Below are positions 21,634 through 33,150 of a stretch of 64,000 nt of DNA, piece by piece. Position 1 is the stretch's first letter. Each line of letters begins with the position of its first letter. A program made the translations under genes and the position numbers. The notes beneath the pieces were generated by a model that had not been told where the DNA came from, did no database searches, and saw only the letters and a list, made by a program, of their open reading frames with translations. The stretch comes from Sacculina carcini (lineage: Eukaryota > Arthropoda > Thecostraca > Sacculinidae), in the NCBI GenBank assembly GCA_916048095.2, contig OU696574.1, forward strand, positions 4,701,001 to 4,765,000, given 5' to 3'.

Positions 21634-22800
21634 TATAATAAAGATATACACAGGATATAAATTGATTTCGGAAAAATGGAAAAAATTAATTTCGGACGCA
21701 AATAACACGCATTAATTAATTTCAAACATATTTTCTTCATAGAAGAGAATAAGCTTGAAATGCATTATAATAAATTGATTTTGAAAAACATTGCATACCA
21801 TAAATATCCACGCAGTGTGCTTGCAAAAGTTTTTTTCCTTATATGTACCATGATTTTTTTGTAACCAGTTTATCCAATGATGGGCGTCAAAGCATTTTCG
21901 ATAAAGTGTGCACTGCCTGAACGCCTGGATTTACCCACAGATATGTTTACATATTTACACACAGCTAAAATGGCAAAAAATTAGATTAAAATGCCGCAAG
22001 TTGCCATAAAAAACTCACCTTGAATCTCGTAAATAATCCGTCACGGTATTTTAACGCAAGTCGGATTAAAAAATGACCTGAATCAGAGGTAGAAGAAATA
22101 AACAAAGACTGTGACATTTGAGAGTCAAAGGAGACGAGCTTAGCATATGTTTGTGTTGGTTCCAAAGTGCAGTTCATAGGGTGTTGTTGATCGCTCCGTT
22201 CTGTTATATAACTGGTATTTTATTTTTCATGTGAGGTTTTAATGATATGCTTGAAATGATGTTCTTTATGCAAATGTGTGTAGTTTGTGATATATATGCT
22301 ACTGACGTATGCTTGCTATCTGCAAGTATTAACATATTTCTTTGTCATGTTCGATTCTTAGGGCTAATGTATACTACTATGCTGCTGTGTGCAGGATGAA
22401 ACTGCCAAATAGATGATAAAATGGTGATTTATGTTGCTTATGTCACTACGGGAATAAAACTAACGGGGCGGATATTGAGCAAAAATATACAGCAAACTCA
22501 CCATAAATTATATATAGGATAATACGTCGTCAAAGATAAAACAGGTCTGAAAATAAGTGCGCGATTTGAAAAGCGAGACTCAATCGTTTAACGGGTAGCG
22601 AGCCATGCATAATCATTGAACAACAATTTTTGTAAATCATACTGTGTTTTTGTCTCTATTTGAGTGGGTGACAATCTGAGCCGTTGATGTGTTCAAGCTA
22701 ATACTTGCTCATTATTCAAAAAGTATGTAGGAGCGATAATCCACCTGGGTTGGCTCCTGTTGCAGTCGTTGGGTGATTGAATAAAAAATATAATTAGTCA
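21634..22800. other. AT-rich intergenic stretch, nothing recognised
   Basis: I see no coding exon, RNA gene or element ends. Short reading frames lack coding character. Confidence 0.5.
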
Positions 22801-22802
22801 AG

Positions 22803-23140
22803 TCACTTGACTTCAAGCCCTATATCATGGAGTTGGATCAGTTTCTGTTTGGTGCGAATAGGAACATCAGATCTTGTGTAGCGATTACGATCCAAGGTTG
22901 GTGACTTCAATTTTTCTGGCGTGTTGTTGTTGTTGGTAATCCTCAGGTTGTCTGGCCGAGCAACCTCGAGCTCTTGAGGAAAGACACGGCACCGATCGGG
23001 TTGTTCCACAGGTCCTTGGTTGACTTGATTTTGTTTTGGCGTTTGAGTTGTGTGTGTGCTGTGCAGTTTTCCATGATGTATGTGATGGTGTGCGGTGCCG
23101 AATTAAAATCTGGGCAGGTGCTTTCTATCGAGTTGTTCAT
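22803..23140 (-). pseudogene. 3'-terminal remnant of a non-LTR retrotransposon
   Basis: On the minus strand the reading CPDFNSAPHTITYIMENC (about 23120-23060) matches the Cys/His cluster found near the C-terminus of LINE ORF2 proteins. It is followed by IKSTKDLWNNPIGAVSFLK, also typical of that position. The rest of the ORF2 is absent. It lies about 550 bp upstream of the STK11IP start and could be part of its 5' flank. Confidence 0.6.
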
Positions 23141-23693
23141 CCTCTGCTGGCGTTTAGTTTTTTACTATGCTGTGTTTGGATATGTCGAACTGCTTGACCC
23201 TGTATTCGAGGTGGATGTATCTGTGGCAATGTTTTTGTTGAAGTCTGGACTAATATTAATTGATTTTAGACGTAATCTCTGAGTTTTGTAACGATCTTGC
23301 TGTTATTTATGACACATTTTCCCCTGAGTTTTGCCTGCTTTTGACTGTTAGATGATGTTTCAGCAGCGTTGTGTCATCCAAACAATTTTGTCGGAAATGT
23401 CACTGCTAATGCCATGACGTTAACGGACGACGATTTCTCACCAGTACTTCATGATGACTATTATTATTGGCCTTTTAAGTGCACACCAGCCTGTGATACC
23501 ATAAGGCCCCATCACCAGTACTCGTCTTTTGAACTGTCTGGTGCAGTGTATTCACAACCAGTTTTCTTCTATCCTACTGTACTTCATGTCTCGCCAATTT
23601 TGAGGTCGGGCTTCACTTCTCACACGTGCTTGTCTCTGGCTGTTAATACAGACTGCTTGGTCGAGCGTGCTAGCTCTTGGTGCGCGCTCTGTC
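23141..23693 (+). other. 5' flank of STK11IP
   Basis: No additional exon is recognised. A 5' untranslated region and promoter should lie here or further upstream, but no TATA-like element can be assigned with confidence. The sequence shifts from AT-rich to GC-rich at about 23690, where coding begins. Confidence 0.4.
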
Positions 23694-24627
23694 ATGATGC
23701 AAGCGAGCGTTGTCGATCATCTGCGCGCCACAGCCGCCCGACTGCGCGCGCGCTGTGATGTGCTGCTGAGCGCCGACGATGACGCCGAGGCCGTACTGCT
23801 CGACACGGCCGCTCTGCACGCGCTCAACCACTTCTTGACGTCGCTCGGAGCAGACGCGTCGCGCCAGATGACCGACTTTTCCACGCTGCTCTGCTCCGCC
23901 GACAACGCGAGCGAATGCGACGCCGAGCTGCTGGATGACGTGCAGTTCTTGTACGATGTGATGCAGCTGGCGCCGCGACTGCATGTCACTCGGTCGACGC
24001 ACGAGCAAGACGCGCCTTCGTCCGTCGCGGCATCTCGCCGCGCGTCCGTATCTTCCTCGACTTCTTGTTCGTCTGGTGACAGCGCCGATGATACAAACAC
24101 GAGCGACGCCGACGACACGCAGTCGCCACGCCGTTCACCGGACCAACGGCCACATCGACGACGACAGCGGCCGGTCAATATTGTTCATTTCCGCCAGCTG
24201 CTGAGTCTGCATGTCGATTGTGTGGATTTGCCGCGCGTGCGGGGTCTGCAGCGACGCCGCGCATATTTGCGACGACTTTTGTGTAGCGGACAGCGCCACT
24301 TGCGGCATTTGTCGGTCGTGCTGGCCAGTTGCGGCGGGGACTGCAGCGCTCCGCTCGTCTGGGACCAGCTGCGTCAGCTGTGTATCAGCGGCTGTCGCCG
24401 GCTGACACGACTGGACGACTCGCTGCGACTGGTGCCACGTGTAACGCACGTGGCGCTCGAGCACAACACGCGGCTGGCCGACGTGCGCGCGCTGCACGTG
24501 CTGCGTCACGTGTGTCACCTGCGGCTGAGCCATAACGCGTTGACGCACGTGCCCCAGCTGTCACGACCGGCGTGCGCGACTCTCACGCATCTCTCACTGG
24601 CCAACAATCAACTGGAGTGTCTCAATG
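23694..24627 (+). CDS. STK11IP: STK11IP exon 1: N-terminal segment and first LRRs
   Basis: Two adjacent ATGs (23694 and 23697) open the frame with MMQASVVDHLRATAARLRA. This aligns with the family start, so I place the start here rather than at upstream non-ATG codons. DDVQFLYDVMQLAPRLHV (about 23934-23985) matches the conserved helix before the LRRs. An acidic Ser/Asp-rich insert follows. LRR motifs run from FRQLLSLHVDCVDLPRVRGL, through LASCGGDCSAPLVWDQL, to LTHLSLANNQLECLN. The exon ends AAT G before GTAGGC (phase 1). GC-rich codon use contrasts strongly with the flanks. Confidence 0.88.
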
Positions 24628-24914
24628 GTAGGCGTGTGCTACTCCCTTCTTATGGTTCTTTATCTCCACCATCGTCTCTCCGTCACTTTCAAAGTGTGCA
24701 CATTCACGCACACAAGCACACAAGCACAAGCACACACACACGCACAAGCACACACACACACACAAGCTCACACGCACACACAACACATTGACATTAATTT
24801 ACACACGCATTTGCTCAGCCGGTTGTTAGATTATATATGCGTGTGTTTATTACGAGCGTCACGTATGTGTATGTGTGTGTGTGTGTTGTGGCTGCATGTT
24901 ATGTTGGCGTGCAG
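24628..24914 (+). other. STK11IP intron 1 with CA and GT repeats
   Basis: The intron begins GTAGGC and ends GTGCAG. It carries a CACACAAG-type repeat at 24700-24790 and a GT run at 24865-24888 just before the acceptor. Confidence 0.8.
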
Positions 24915-25108
24915 GTTTGGAAGTGCTGGTGTCACTGTGCCACGTGGACTTGTCGTACAACTACCTCTTGTCTCACTCACTGCTGTGGCCACTGTCGACT
25001 CTTTGTCGGCTCGAGTGGCTGCACCTGTCTGGCAACCCTCTGCACTGTGTCAGGCAACACCGCGCCAACACCATCGCCCGGCTGCACGCCAGCTGTCGTC
25101 ACAGCAAG
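24915..25108 (+). CDS. STK11IP: STK11IP exon 2: LRR continuation
   Basis: The phase-1 acceptor joins the split Gly codon, giving NGLEVLVSLCHVDLSYNYL. LCRLEWLHLSGNPLHCVRQH follows, which aligns with the last LRR and cap of STK11IP (the family has a GNPL motif here). The exon ends CAC AGC AAG before GTGACG (phase 0). Exons 1 and 2 together complete the LRR block, the likely protein-binding surface. Confidence 0.85.
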
Positions 25109-26252
25109 GTGACGTGCAACTGCGTCATATTCGCCTCACTATACTCTCATATCTAGGCGTACAATAGTCCTGTCTGATACACCAGCATGTCAACGCATTG
25201 CACAGTGCTTACAACGATACTTCAAATGGCACGTGCATTAGAGGCTGAGTTAGTCTCTTGATAGCCCTTGTGTGTGTTAATATGTTTTGTTTTCTAGTAT
25301 TGATAGTTGAATGAAAGTATGTCGGTGTGTGTTGAATACGAGCTGATTAGTAGTCCAGTATGGTATGGTATATGGCATACAGCGGTATACATGGCTTGGT
25401 ATATTATTTGAATGATATGAATTATATAGTTTGATAATCTTTTCCTATGTTGTTCAGCTAATATTTAGGCGTTGATAAGTTGATAAATTTTGGACTAATA
25501 TGTTTGTCTTGTTAATGTTCAAGTCAACAGTATGAGGAAATTGAGAAATTGTCGCACTAGTTTGTTTTTGTTCTGTTAAAGTCAACAGCGATTTCTGTTC
25601 TGTTTCATTTGTAAACGCAATTATCTATTCGTTTGGCCACTCATTTCTGGTTTTCATAATCTATATTTTCGCTAGAATATTGTCTTATTGAAATGATAGT
25701 AACGTCTTAATAATTATATCTTTCAATAATCTCATAATAATTATATTATCTTAATTATATAATCGTCTTAATAATTATATCTTATCTTTATAATTATAGT
25801 AACGTCTTATTCAAATTATACTTTCAGTTTAGTGTCAATGATTGCAGCAATGGGTGCTATTTGTGCACAATAATGGCCTGAATATAACTTACATAGTCGA
25901 ATGGTGACTAGGGCATTCTTCAGTTTTGCTGAATATACTTTCTGAAAACCAGAAATAACTAATCAGGCGCATATAGACCTGCATATAGAAAGGAAACAAA
26001 AGAAAACGCTGTTGACTTGAAGAGAACAAATGGCCCACTCCCTGCATATATGTATATATATATATATATGAATATGTATATATATGAATATGTATCACCT
26101 ATATGTTTACTACCTGTTTTCACAGGAAAATCACACCCGAATACTCTCGTATTGAATCTACCAGATCCACGACCACATCTCTAGTTTGTCACCTGCATTC
26201 ATACGTGGCTGTGAGCTGTCCTGTACGTGTGTGTGTGTGTGTGTGTGAGCAG
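25109..26252 (+). other. STK11IP intron 2
   Basis: AT-rich, with a locally repeated AACGTCTTAATAATTATAT segment (25700-25810), a TA run at 26050-26070 and a GT run at 26229-26247 directly before the GAGCAG acceptor. No gene is seen. Confidence 0.7.
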
Positions 26253-26544
26253 TTTGTGTTGGACGGGTGTTGTGTGCGCGTGTGGGAGTTGCCGGCCGGC
26301 GGGGCGATGTCGTGGGGTTTCGCCGGCAAGTCGACGTACAGCGGCGGCGGCGGTGTGTTGCTGCGTCCCTCACTGCGTTCAATGCTGGCGGCTGCGTTGA
26401 CGTCACTGCCGGTGGCCGCCGGACTGAGCAGCAGCAGGAACGGCATTGGCGGTCAACAGCAGACTGCCGGTATAGTTGTCAGTGTGGAGGATGGCCGCAC
26501 CGTGGCTCCGTCTCCTCAACTGGTGGCACGACAGTCGTTTGATA
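26253..26544 (+). CDS. STK11IP: STK11IP exon 3: linker after the LRR block
   Basis: The exon starts in phase 0 with FVLDGCCVRVWEL. This aligns with the conserved F-L-D-G segment that follows the LRR cap in the family. A Gly/Ser/Ala-rich linker follows, to RQSFD. It ends GAT A before GTGAGC (phase 1). The acceptor is preceded by a GT microsatellite instead of an ordinary pyrimidine tract. Confidence 0.75.
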
Positions 26545-27251
26545 GTGAGCGACATAATGCATTATACTCGTGTGCACATACACACATACACGTGCTTCTA
26601 AATATATGTGTACGTACGTGTAATATTCGTGTACAAAAACACACGCACACGTACACACACATATACACACAATATTCATAATATACAACACTATAAATTC
26701 ATAATAGACGACATATTCATGCTGCAAAATGATCTTGATTGACCTGGAACGTTGTACTACAACAGAGCGTCCCCAGTAACAAGTAACACACACACGAACA
26801 CACACACGGTCACATACATACAAACACATACACACACGAACACATACACACATTGATTGGAGTGGACTCTTGGAAGCCAAAAACATACAAGACAGGTACA
26901 CGATTTTGAAGCATGTATATCCCACTGGAGTAGAGCAATTCGTGCCTGTCATTAACGAGAGACTGGAATACAAACAATCTTGGTTCAACAAGGCATGCAA
27001 TAATGCTAGGAATGTGAAAGAAAGAGCCTGGAACAAAATGAGAAAGAGAAACCTGAAAGAAGTATAAAATGGCGAGGAATGAGTATGTATATTTACGACG
27101 GCAAGAACAAATGCAGTATGAAAAAGATATTCTGAATAAGTGTCACAAATAGCCGAAATTGTTCTGCAAATATATAAATAGCAAGCTCAAGCGGAAAATC
27201 GGAATCGATTAATTCCTCACAGAAGGTGGTTTATGTGACGATGCCAAGAAA

Positions 27252-28336
27252 ATGAGCGGCATTTTGAAGAAACTGTTCCAACATGTTTTCACCAACGAAT
27301 CTGAGTTTACATGGAAAGAAGTACCACCCAGGACACCACCATTGAAAAGTGTACGATTGGTCAAGAGTGACATAATGCGAAGGCTAAGTGAATTGGATGG
27401 CAGGAAATCAGCTGGGTCAGATGAAATATCAGGAATGATATTGAAAGTGTGCAGAGAGCAATTAATCGAGCCTATTTACAACATATTTGAAAGTAGTTTA
27501 AACGGATCTACTACCGTTTTAGCCAACGAACCATTTTGGCTAAACGCTCAGCGGACGAAATACGATGCGATGAATATCGACATTGGCTAAAATGGTACAT
27601 GTTGTGAGTGCATCTGACAGTGGCGTATCTAGTGACTGAAAGTTAAGCGAAAACTAACCTAACCTAACCCAACCTAACCAAACCTAACCAAGGCTAATCT
27701 AACGATTTGTTTGTGTTCAAAAATTTGAAAGTCACTGAACTACATAGAACTGAGTAAAGATTGGCCAAAATGGTCACTCGCTTAACTTTCAGTCACTAGA
27801 TACGCCACTGTCAGATGCACTCAACATGTGAAATTTTTGCCAATGTCGATATTCATCGCATCGTATTTCGACCGCCGAGCGTTGGCCAAAATGGTTCGCT
27901 GGCTAAAACGGTAGTAACCCCGTTTAAACACAGGCAAATTTCTCAACGATTGGAAGCAAGTATGGATTGCACCAATATTTATAATTGGTTCAAGGAATGA
28001 TCCTAGGAACTATATACCCATATCATTGACATGTGTACTCTGTAAGATATGTGAGGGCATCATAGGTAATGAATGGGTAGACTATCTGGAAAATCACAAA
28101 TTTTTGTCTGAAAAACAATATGGCTTCAGAAGAAAACCGTCGTGTCAAACGAACTTGTTGGACTTTTACTCAAAAGTCACTGACAACTTACAGGAAAGGG
28201 ATGGATGGGTGGATTGTATCTACCTAGACATGAAAATAACCTTCGACGAAGTGCCACGAAATAGATTGCTATGGAAACTGAAGTATGTTGATGGTATTGA
28301 GGGAAGGCTGCATGAGTGGATTGAGGACTATCTGAC
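27252..28336 (+). pseudogene. LINE B copy 2 RT, N-terminal half
   Basis: The reading runs from MSGILKKLFQHVFTNESEF through RLSELDGRKSAGSDEISGMI to FESSLN, where the MITE intervenes. It continues after the second GTTTAAAC with TGKFLNDW. A frame change near 27960-28000 precedes ISLTCVLCKICEGIIGNEWV and QYGFRRKPSC. It ends at the hAT insertion at 28337. Confidence 0.75.
27504..27921. mobile_element. 418-bp MITE with ~150-bp inverted repeats and a CCTAA-rich centre
   Basis: The left end reads GGATCTACTACCGTTTTAGCC and the right end in reverse complement GGGGTTACTACCGTTTTAGCC. The inverted repeats continue through CGATGAATATCGACATTGGC to GTCACTAGATACGCCACTGT and CACTGAAAGTTAAGCG-like sequence. 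The 8-bp GTTTAAAC (27496-27503 and 27922-27929) flanks it. The centre holds CCTAACCTAACCCAACCTAA. It is non-coding and interrupts LINE B. Confidence 0.9.
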
Positions 28337-30312
28337 TAGAATTGCGACCTAAAAAACCGACGTTTTTTTTATAAAAAAACGTTTTTTGCCAAAAAACCGC
28401 GACCAAAAAAACACGTTCTTTTTGTTTTTTGAAGAGACATGCAAATAATTCAAATTATGGAAATGATATATTTGGGATGTTAAATGAATTATTTTGTATC
28501 AACACATGAGTTATACATGCTATTAGCGACCCTAACAAATTGAATTATCATTAAATATGCACAATACAATTGTTATAATGTGTCTGAAAGCCCTAATATC
28601 ATTGCTTGCACAGAATTGTGCGGCAATTCTATGTACAGTGAAGTTTTGCATTCAATTCAATTCAATTTGTGGACTCCGTGGTGTAGTGTTAGCACACTCG
28701 CCTCACAAGCGAGAGGTCCGTGGTTCGAAACCCGGCGGAGCAGAATTTCATTGAGCGAATTCTACAATCCCACATCCCCTGTCCACCCAGCAGAAAATGA
28801 TGGTACCAGATATCAGTCATGAGTTGTGCCATGCATTCTGGGGAGGTGTCCCTCTCTAATACGTCTTGTGGCTTGTCCACTCGTCCTTGTGGCGCCATAG
28901 AGGGTCGTGGAGTGGAGACCGTGGAGAGGGTCGGTTCTGTGGTGGCAGCGATCTTCACGGGGCACACCTGTGTGTTCATAATCTTCGGCTTCTTCCCGTG
29001 TAGCAGCTGTCACTTAGGCATTTAACTTTTTTATTTTAATTATTGAGTTAATCATTGTGTAAGAAAGCAGGGTTTGAAAACCGTTGTTTATGCTAAATCT
29101 GAAACTGTTTTAAAAAACAACAGGTGGCATAATTTCTTATTATTTTTACATATTACCTTATTCCTACCAGAAATGAACTACGTTGATTATCATAAGTTTC
29201 ATCATTTCATTCAGTAGATCAATTATTTGCAAAAATAATATTACAAAAACTGCAAATATTTACACAAAGACTACAAATATACACACAAACTTAATGTCCC
29301 TAATGAGACTACGAATAAAAGCGCGTCATTAATCAGGTCGCATTAATCAGAGTGGCAATTCTGACCAGAAAAACGTGCAATATTTTCGTGTAGGAAAAAA
29401 ACGACTGAGGAAATATATTTAATGTACAAAAAGGTATTTGAATACAAATTACTACATCAAAGAAACCATCATCCATAAAACCAGTTCAAATATCAGGTTA
29501 CTAAAAAACAATTAATTTGGTTAAACTTTACTTGATATGCCGCCAATTTTTTTCTAAATCTCTACATCTACGGAAACCGTTTTTCAAAACAATACTTTGA
29601 AAAAAAATCCATGGTTTAAAAAAACAGTTTAAATCAAGTGGCTTAACCAGCCGCTTATACGTACCAGCAGGCTACTTGCTATACAAAAGGTATTTGAACG
29701 CACATCAATCAAATTCTTCTTACATAGATACTGTTTTAGAAAGCATTACTTCATTAAAAAAACGTTAAATATACGCTTGTCAAAAAAACACTTGACCAAC
29801 CAATTAACTTTTCTTGTTCTGCTGTCATTTTCTGAATCTGTACATTAATAAAACGAATTTAAAACCAATTTGAAAAGCATCATTGCATTTTTTCATGAAA
29901 AACATGGTTTCTTTTAAAAAAAACAGTGTTTCTTTTAAAAATGAACCCATGATTACTCAATGAATTTGGTTTGTTCTGCTGACAAATTATTTCAAATATC
30001 CACATAATTATAACCATCTTTAAAAACATTGGTTTTCTCAATGAAAAAACCTAAACCACCGGATCCGGATGCACTTTCAAACAGTCTTCTGAGGTATTTA
30101 TTGATGAATATTTTTGTTTGTTATACTATTATCAAATTATCTTTGAAATAAGACACGTAAGGATGTACAAAACGTCAATTAAACTCGTTTCTATGTACTA
30201 AAATCCAACATCCGATGACAATTGGGGCTAATTCTAAAAAAACAAAAAAACTATAAAAAAACATGTTTTTTGCACAAAAAACGCAACAAAAAAACGTTTT
30301 TTTGCATCACTA
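28337..30312. mobile_element. hAT-like element with A-rich terminal regions, carrying a SINE
   Basis: The 8-bp TATCTGAC occurs at 28329-28336 and 30313-30320. Both ends begin TAG in their own orientation (TAGAATTGCGACC and TAGTGATGCAAAAAAACG). Runs of AAAAAACG and CGTTTTTT occur near both ends. No transposase motif is found inside. The SINE at 28672-29025 lies within. The element splits LINE B RT. Confidence 0.7.
28672..29025 (+). mobile_element. tRNA-Val-derived SINE, copy 1
   Basis: The 5' part folds as a decayed tRNA-Val. It has a CTCGC/GCGAG anticodon stem around CTCACAA (anticodon CAC, about 28700-28706) and the Pol III B box GGTTCGAAACC (28727-28737). The acceptor arms are ACTCCGT/GCGGAGC. 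T-stem mismatches show it is not a working tRNA. A tRNA-unrelated body follows (GAGCGAATTCTAC, CCAGATATCAGTCATG, GCATTCTGGGGAGGTG), which is repeated at 37772-37945. Confidence 0.85.
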
Positions 30313-30321
30313 TATCTGACT

Positions 30322-31003
30322 GAGAGGAGGATGTGCACGAGTGTGAGAGGCGTAAGATCATCATGGGGAAAAGTCAGTAGTGGTGTGCCACAGGGATCGG
30401 TATTGGGCTCAACTATGTTTTTGATTTATATAAATGATATATTTGAAGGTATAGAGAATTATATAAGTCTATTCGCTGACGATGCAAAATTGATGAATAA
30501 CGTGAGATCCAAGGAAGACTGCAGACTGCTGCAAAAGGACCTAGACAAAATTCAACAATGGAGTATACATTGGAATATGGAATTCAACCATATGAAATGC
30601 CATCACATGAAACTCGGAAAGAGTTGATATCGCTCGAGCTACGAGTATAACATAGGAGGACATTTAATAGAAGAGGTGGGTGAAAAAAGGACCGGGATAT
30701 AATTTTTCAGAATAATTTATCATGTGAACGACACATATGCAAAGTAGTAAGTATGGCGTATCAAACAATAGCACAAATTAGAACAGTATTTAATTATTTA
30801 GATTGTGAAACATTAAAAAAAATTATGGTTGCTATAATAAGACCCAAGCTGGAGTACTCTGGACCTGTGTGGAAGTCATACAAAAAGATAGATATAGCAA
30901 AATTAGAGAAGATTAAAAAAATATTTTGAAACTGATACCAGAATTACAGAAATTACCATATGAAGACAGACTAAGAAGACTTGGCTTGAAGACAGTTTTG
31001 CGC
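30322..31003 (+). pseudogene. LINE B copy 2 RT, palm and thumb
   Basis: After the hAT, the RT resumes with RRMCTSVRGV, SSGVPQGSVLGSTMFLIYIND and the catalytic FADDAKLMNNV (about 30470-30500). The frame stops at 30625, then in broken form reaches YEDRLRRLGLKTV near 30990, where LINE A copy 2 is inserted. Confidence 0.75.
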
Positions 31004-31178
31004 TAGCGCTCATACCATGCGGACGTGTTTTTGTTGCTCCTAAAATAGTATTAGTTTTTCCAATTGCAATACTCCAAACTGTTAGAAGTTCATTTTCTAC
31101 AGTTTTTTATATATTAAATTTGGAAATATCTGGCAATTGGATTTTTACAAACCAATTTGGTGAAGGTGATTTTTGACA

Positions 31179-32241
31179 ATGGCAACATCTATTGCGAGAA
31201 AAAAACCTGCAAAGAGTGCAATGAGAATAATGAAGAAATCATTCTACTGAAGAAAATGGTGGAGGAACTGAAAGAGTCGAATAAGGATCTGATCTGAGTT
31301 CGATGGAGTGAGCTTGATGGAGATCTGATCTGAGCTTGATTCTTCAAAAAGTTGACAAACTTGAGAAGATTATGAGTGAACAACAGATCGAGAACAGTGT
31401 GAAAAAATGTGACTGATGTGCCTTGTTGCTGAGATCAAACAGGTGAGGTGACAGTGCATGATGATTTGGAGAAGTGTATGGGAAGCCCGTGGTTGAATGC
31501 GGCTAAAAAAAGGGAAAAACCTGTTGGTTCTGCAGTCGGTTGATGATGGTTCAGTAGACAAAAAGCAAGTTATATCAGCTATTCAAAACATTCCTGTCGA
31601 AAACTCAAAATTCACGAGAGAAGGCAATATTATTCTGAATTTCCCAAACCAAAATGAACGTGATGATGCTGCTGAGAGACTCCGGAATGTGAAAAATGTG
31701 GCAACGAAAATCGTCAGGAAACGGGACCCGAAACTCATGCTGTTTAATGTTAATTCAGAGGAAGATGGTGACAAAATAATTCAAATCATGATCGAGCAAA
31801 ACCATGCACTGAATGGAATTGAAGGCGCTGCAAATAAAATGGATGTACTGTTAAAAAACCGGCTGCAGGAAACACAAATCATTACATTATCAAGTGCAGT
31901 CCGGAAATTCGTCGAGTAATATCAAAATTGGGAGACAAATTGCGGCTGGAGTGGGGAGTTTAGGAGTATTGGACAGATTTTACGCCCTGGCGTGTTTCCA
32001 TTGCCAGCGGTTTGGCCACACTGCTGCAAATTGCACGGCCAAATCTGCTGCTAATGGACCATATTGTTGCCGATGTGCTGGTGAACACGACTCAACATGT
32101 TGCACTTTTAACTCCAAAAAGTGCATCAAGAGTATTCAATTTAAGAAAGCTGACGTCGATCACTGTTCGAATGTCACTTGCTGCCCACTGATGCAACAAG
32201 AAATTTTCAAGGTGCAATCCAAGACAGACTATGGACAGTGA
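31179..32241 (+). pseudogene. LINE A copy 2 ORF1 (gag-like, zinc knuckles)
   Basis: ATG at 31179 in the 5' context shared with copy 1. In one frame the N-terminus shows KPCKECNENNEEIILLKK, a Cys pair followed by a helix. GKNLLVLQSVDDGSV and VENSKFTREGNIILNF follow at about 31510-31640. A frameshift near 31900 leads to WGV/DRFYALACFHCQRFGHTAANC, CRCAGEHDSTC and the C-terminal CCPLMQQEIFKVQSKTDYGQ ending with TGA at 32239-32241. Several frame breaks make it inactive. Confidence 0.8.
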
Positions 32242-32398
32242 TATCTCCAAAACGAAATGCGCACTGGTGAATATTCAGTCGGTATGTAACAAGACTGCAT
32301 ATATTGTTCAACTATTAAATGATGAACATTACACAATTTTGGCACTTGAAGAAACTTGGCTAATGGAAAATGAAATGCCTAGCTATTTTGTGTTGTGA
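32231..32398 (+). pseudogene. LINE A copy 2 ORF2, N-terminal stub
   Basis: ATG at 32231 overlaps the ORF1 stop. The frame reads MDSDISKTKCALVNIQSVCN and DEHYTILALEETWL, the start of a LINE endonuclease, then stops at TGA 32396-32398 where the internal deletion begins. Confidence 0.75.
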
Positions 32399-33150
32399 TT
32401 GTTATTTTATAAGTTTTATGACAGTGCCTAAATTGTTGTTGTGCATGTTTATCGCTACTTGCCTGTGTAGGCATGTATGTGTGTGTATGTATATTCATGT
32501 TTGTGTGTGTGTGGTTGTGTGTTTGTATGTGTACGTTTCGTATTGTCGCTCAAATTATGTATCGTTATTCAAATTATCAACAATAATATTGTTACGTATT
32601 GTTATTCAAATTATGTTAGTTCTGTTATTGTTAGGTAAATTATTTTTGCTTTGCTTCGTTAAATGATGTGTTTATTATTTGAATGATAAATTTTGCGAGC
32701 TCCTCTGGAGGAGTAGATCTAAAATAACATAAAGAATATAGAATAAAGATACTGCAAGAACGGAGGGAGAGAGCAGATTTAATAGCGGTATTCAAGTACT
32801 TATATGGGTATGACACAGGATTTGACATTTGGGAATACAAACAAAAAGAAGGAAGACGAGGGCACAACAGGAAACTATAAATATGCCGCGAGCGAGATGC
32901 CGCGGCGACTTGAGGAAATATGGCTTCCCGTTTAGGTGTATTACCAAGTGGAATTATTTATGCAATGATGTTTTGGGGGCCTCACCATAAGTTCCTTTAA
33001 GTCGTTGCTGGACAATTGTGGCAATTGAGACGGGACAGCTCGAGCCATGCTCATCTCCCGTAAATTCAACTCGGTGAGAACATACGGACACATACACATA
33101 CACACACTCATATTGCTGTGTTCTCACCGGTGCGTGTGCGTACGTGTCTG

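Larger units (their letters stand above)
31004..32690 (+). mobile_element. LINE A, copy 2, internally deleted
   Basis: It starts with CATGCGGACGTGTTTTTGTTG like copy 1, carries ORF1 (31179-32241) and the first ~50 codons of ORF2, then jumps to AT/GT-rich non-coding sequence from about 32396. Nearly all endonuclease and the RT are missing. TTTTGCG occurs at both edges (31000 and 32692), a possible target duplication within LINE B. Confidence 0.7.
26854..33150 (+). mobile_element. LINE B, copy 2, with three later insertions
   Basis: This 5'-truncated CR1-like LINE can be followed in pieces: 26854-27503, 27930-28336, 30313-31003 and about 32690-33150. Motifs match LINE B copy 1: GVEQFVPVINE and SWFNKACNNAR against GVERYVPRIK and DWFNKRCEKAR, then QYGFRRKPSCQTNLL, VDCIYLDMK, SSGVPQGSVLGSTMF, FADDAKLM and a GAGACGGGACAGCTCGAGC 3' end. 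It is interrupted by the MITE at 27504, the hAT at 28337 and LINE A copy 2. Many stops show it is dead. Confidence 0.8.

Noticed and set aside
23717..24178. Minus-strand frames across STK11IP exon 1
   Set aside because: They are shadows of the GC-rich coding exon on the plus strand.
28672..28742. A functional tRNA-Val gene
   Set aside because: The T stem has two mismatches, the acceptor stem is imperfect, and it is followed by a body repeated elsewhere. It is the head of a SINE.
31000..32700. TTTTGCG as a firm target duplication for LINE A copy 2
   Set aside because: Seven bases shared at loosely defined edges are not enough. The right edge of the LINE is unclear because of its internal deletion.
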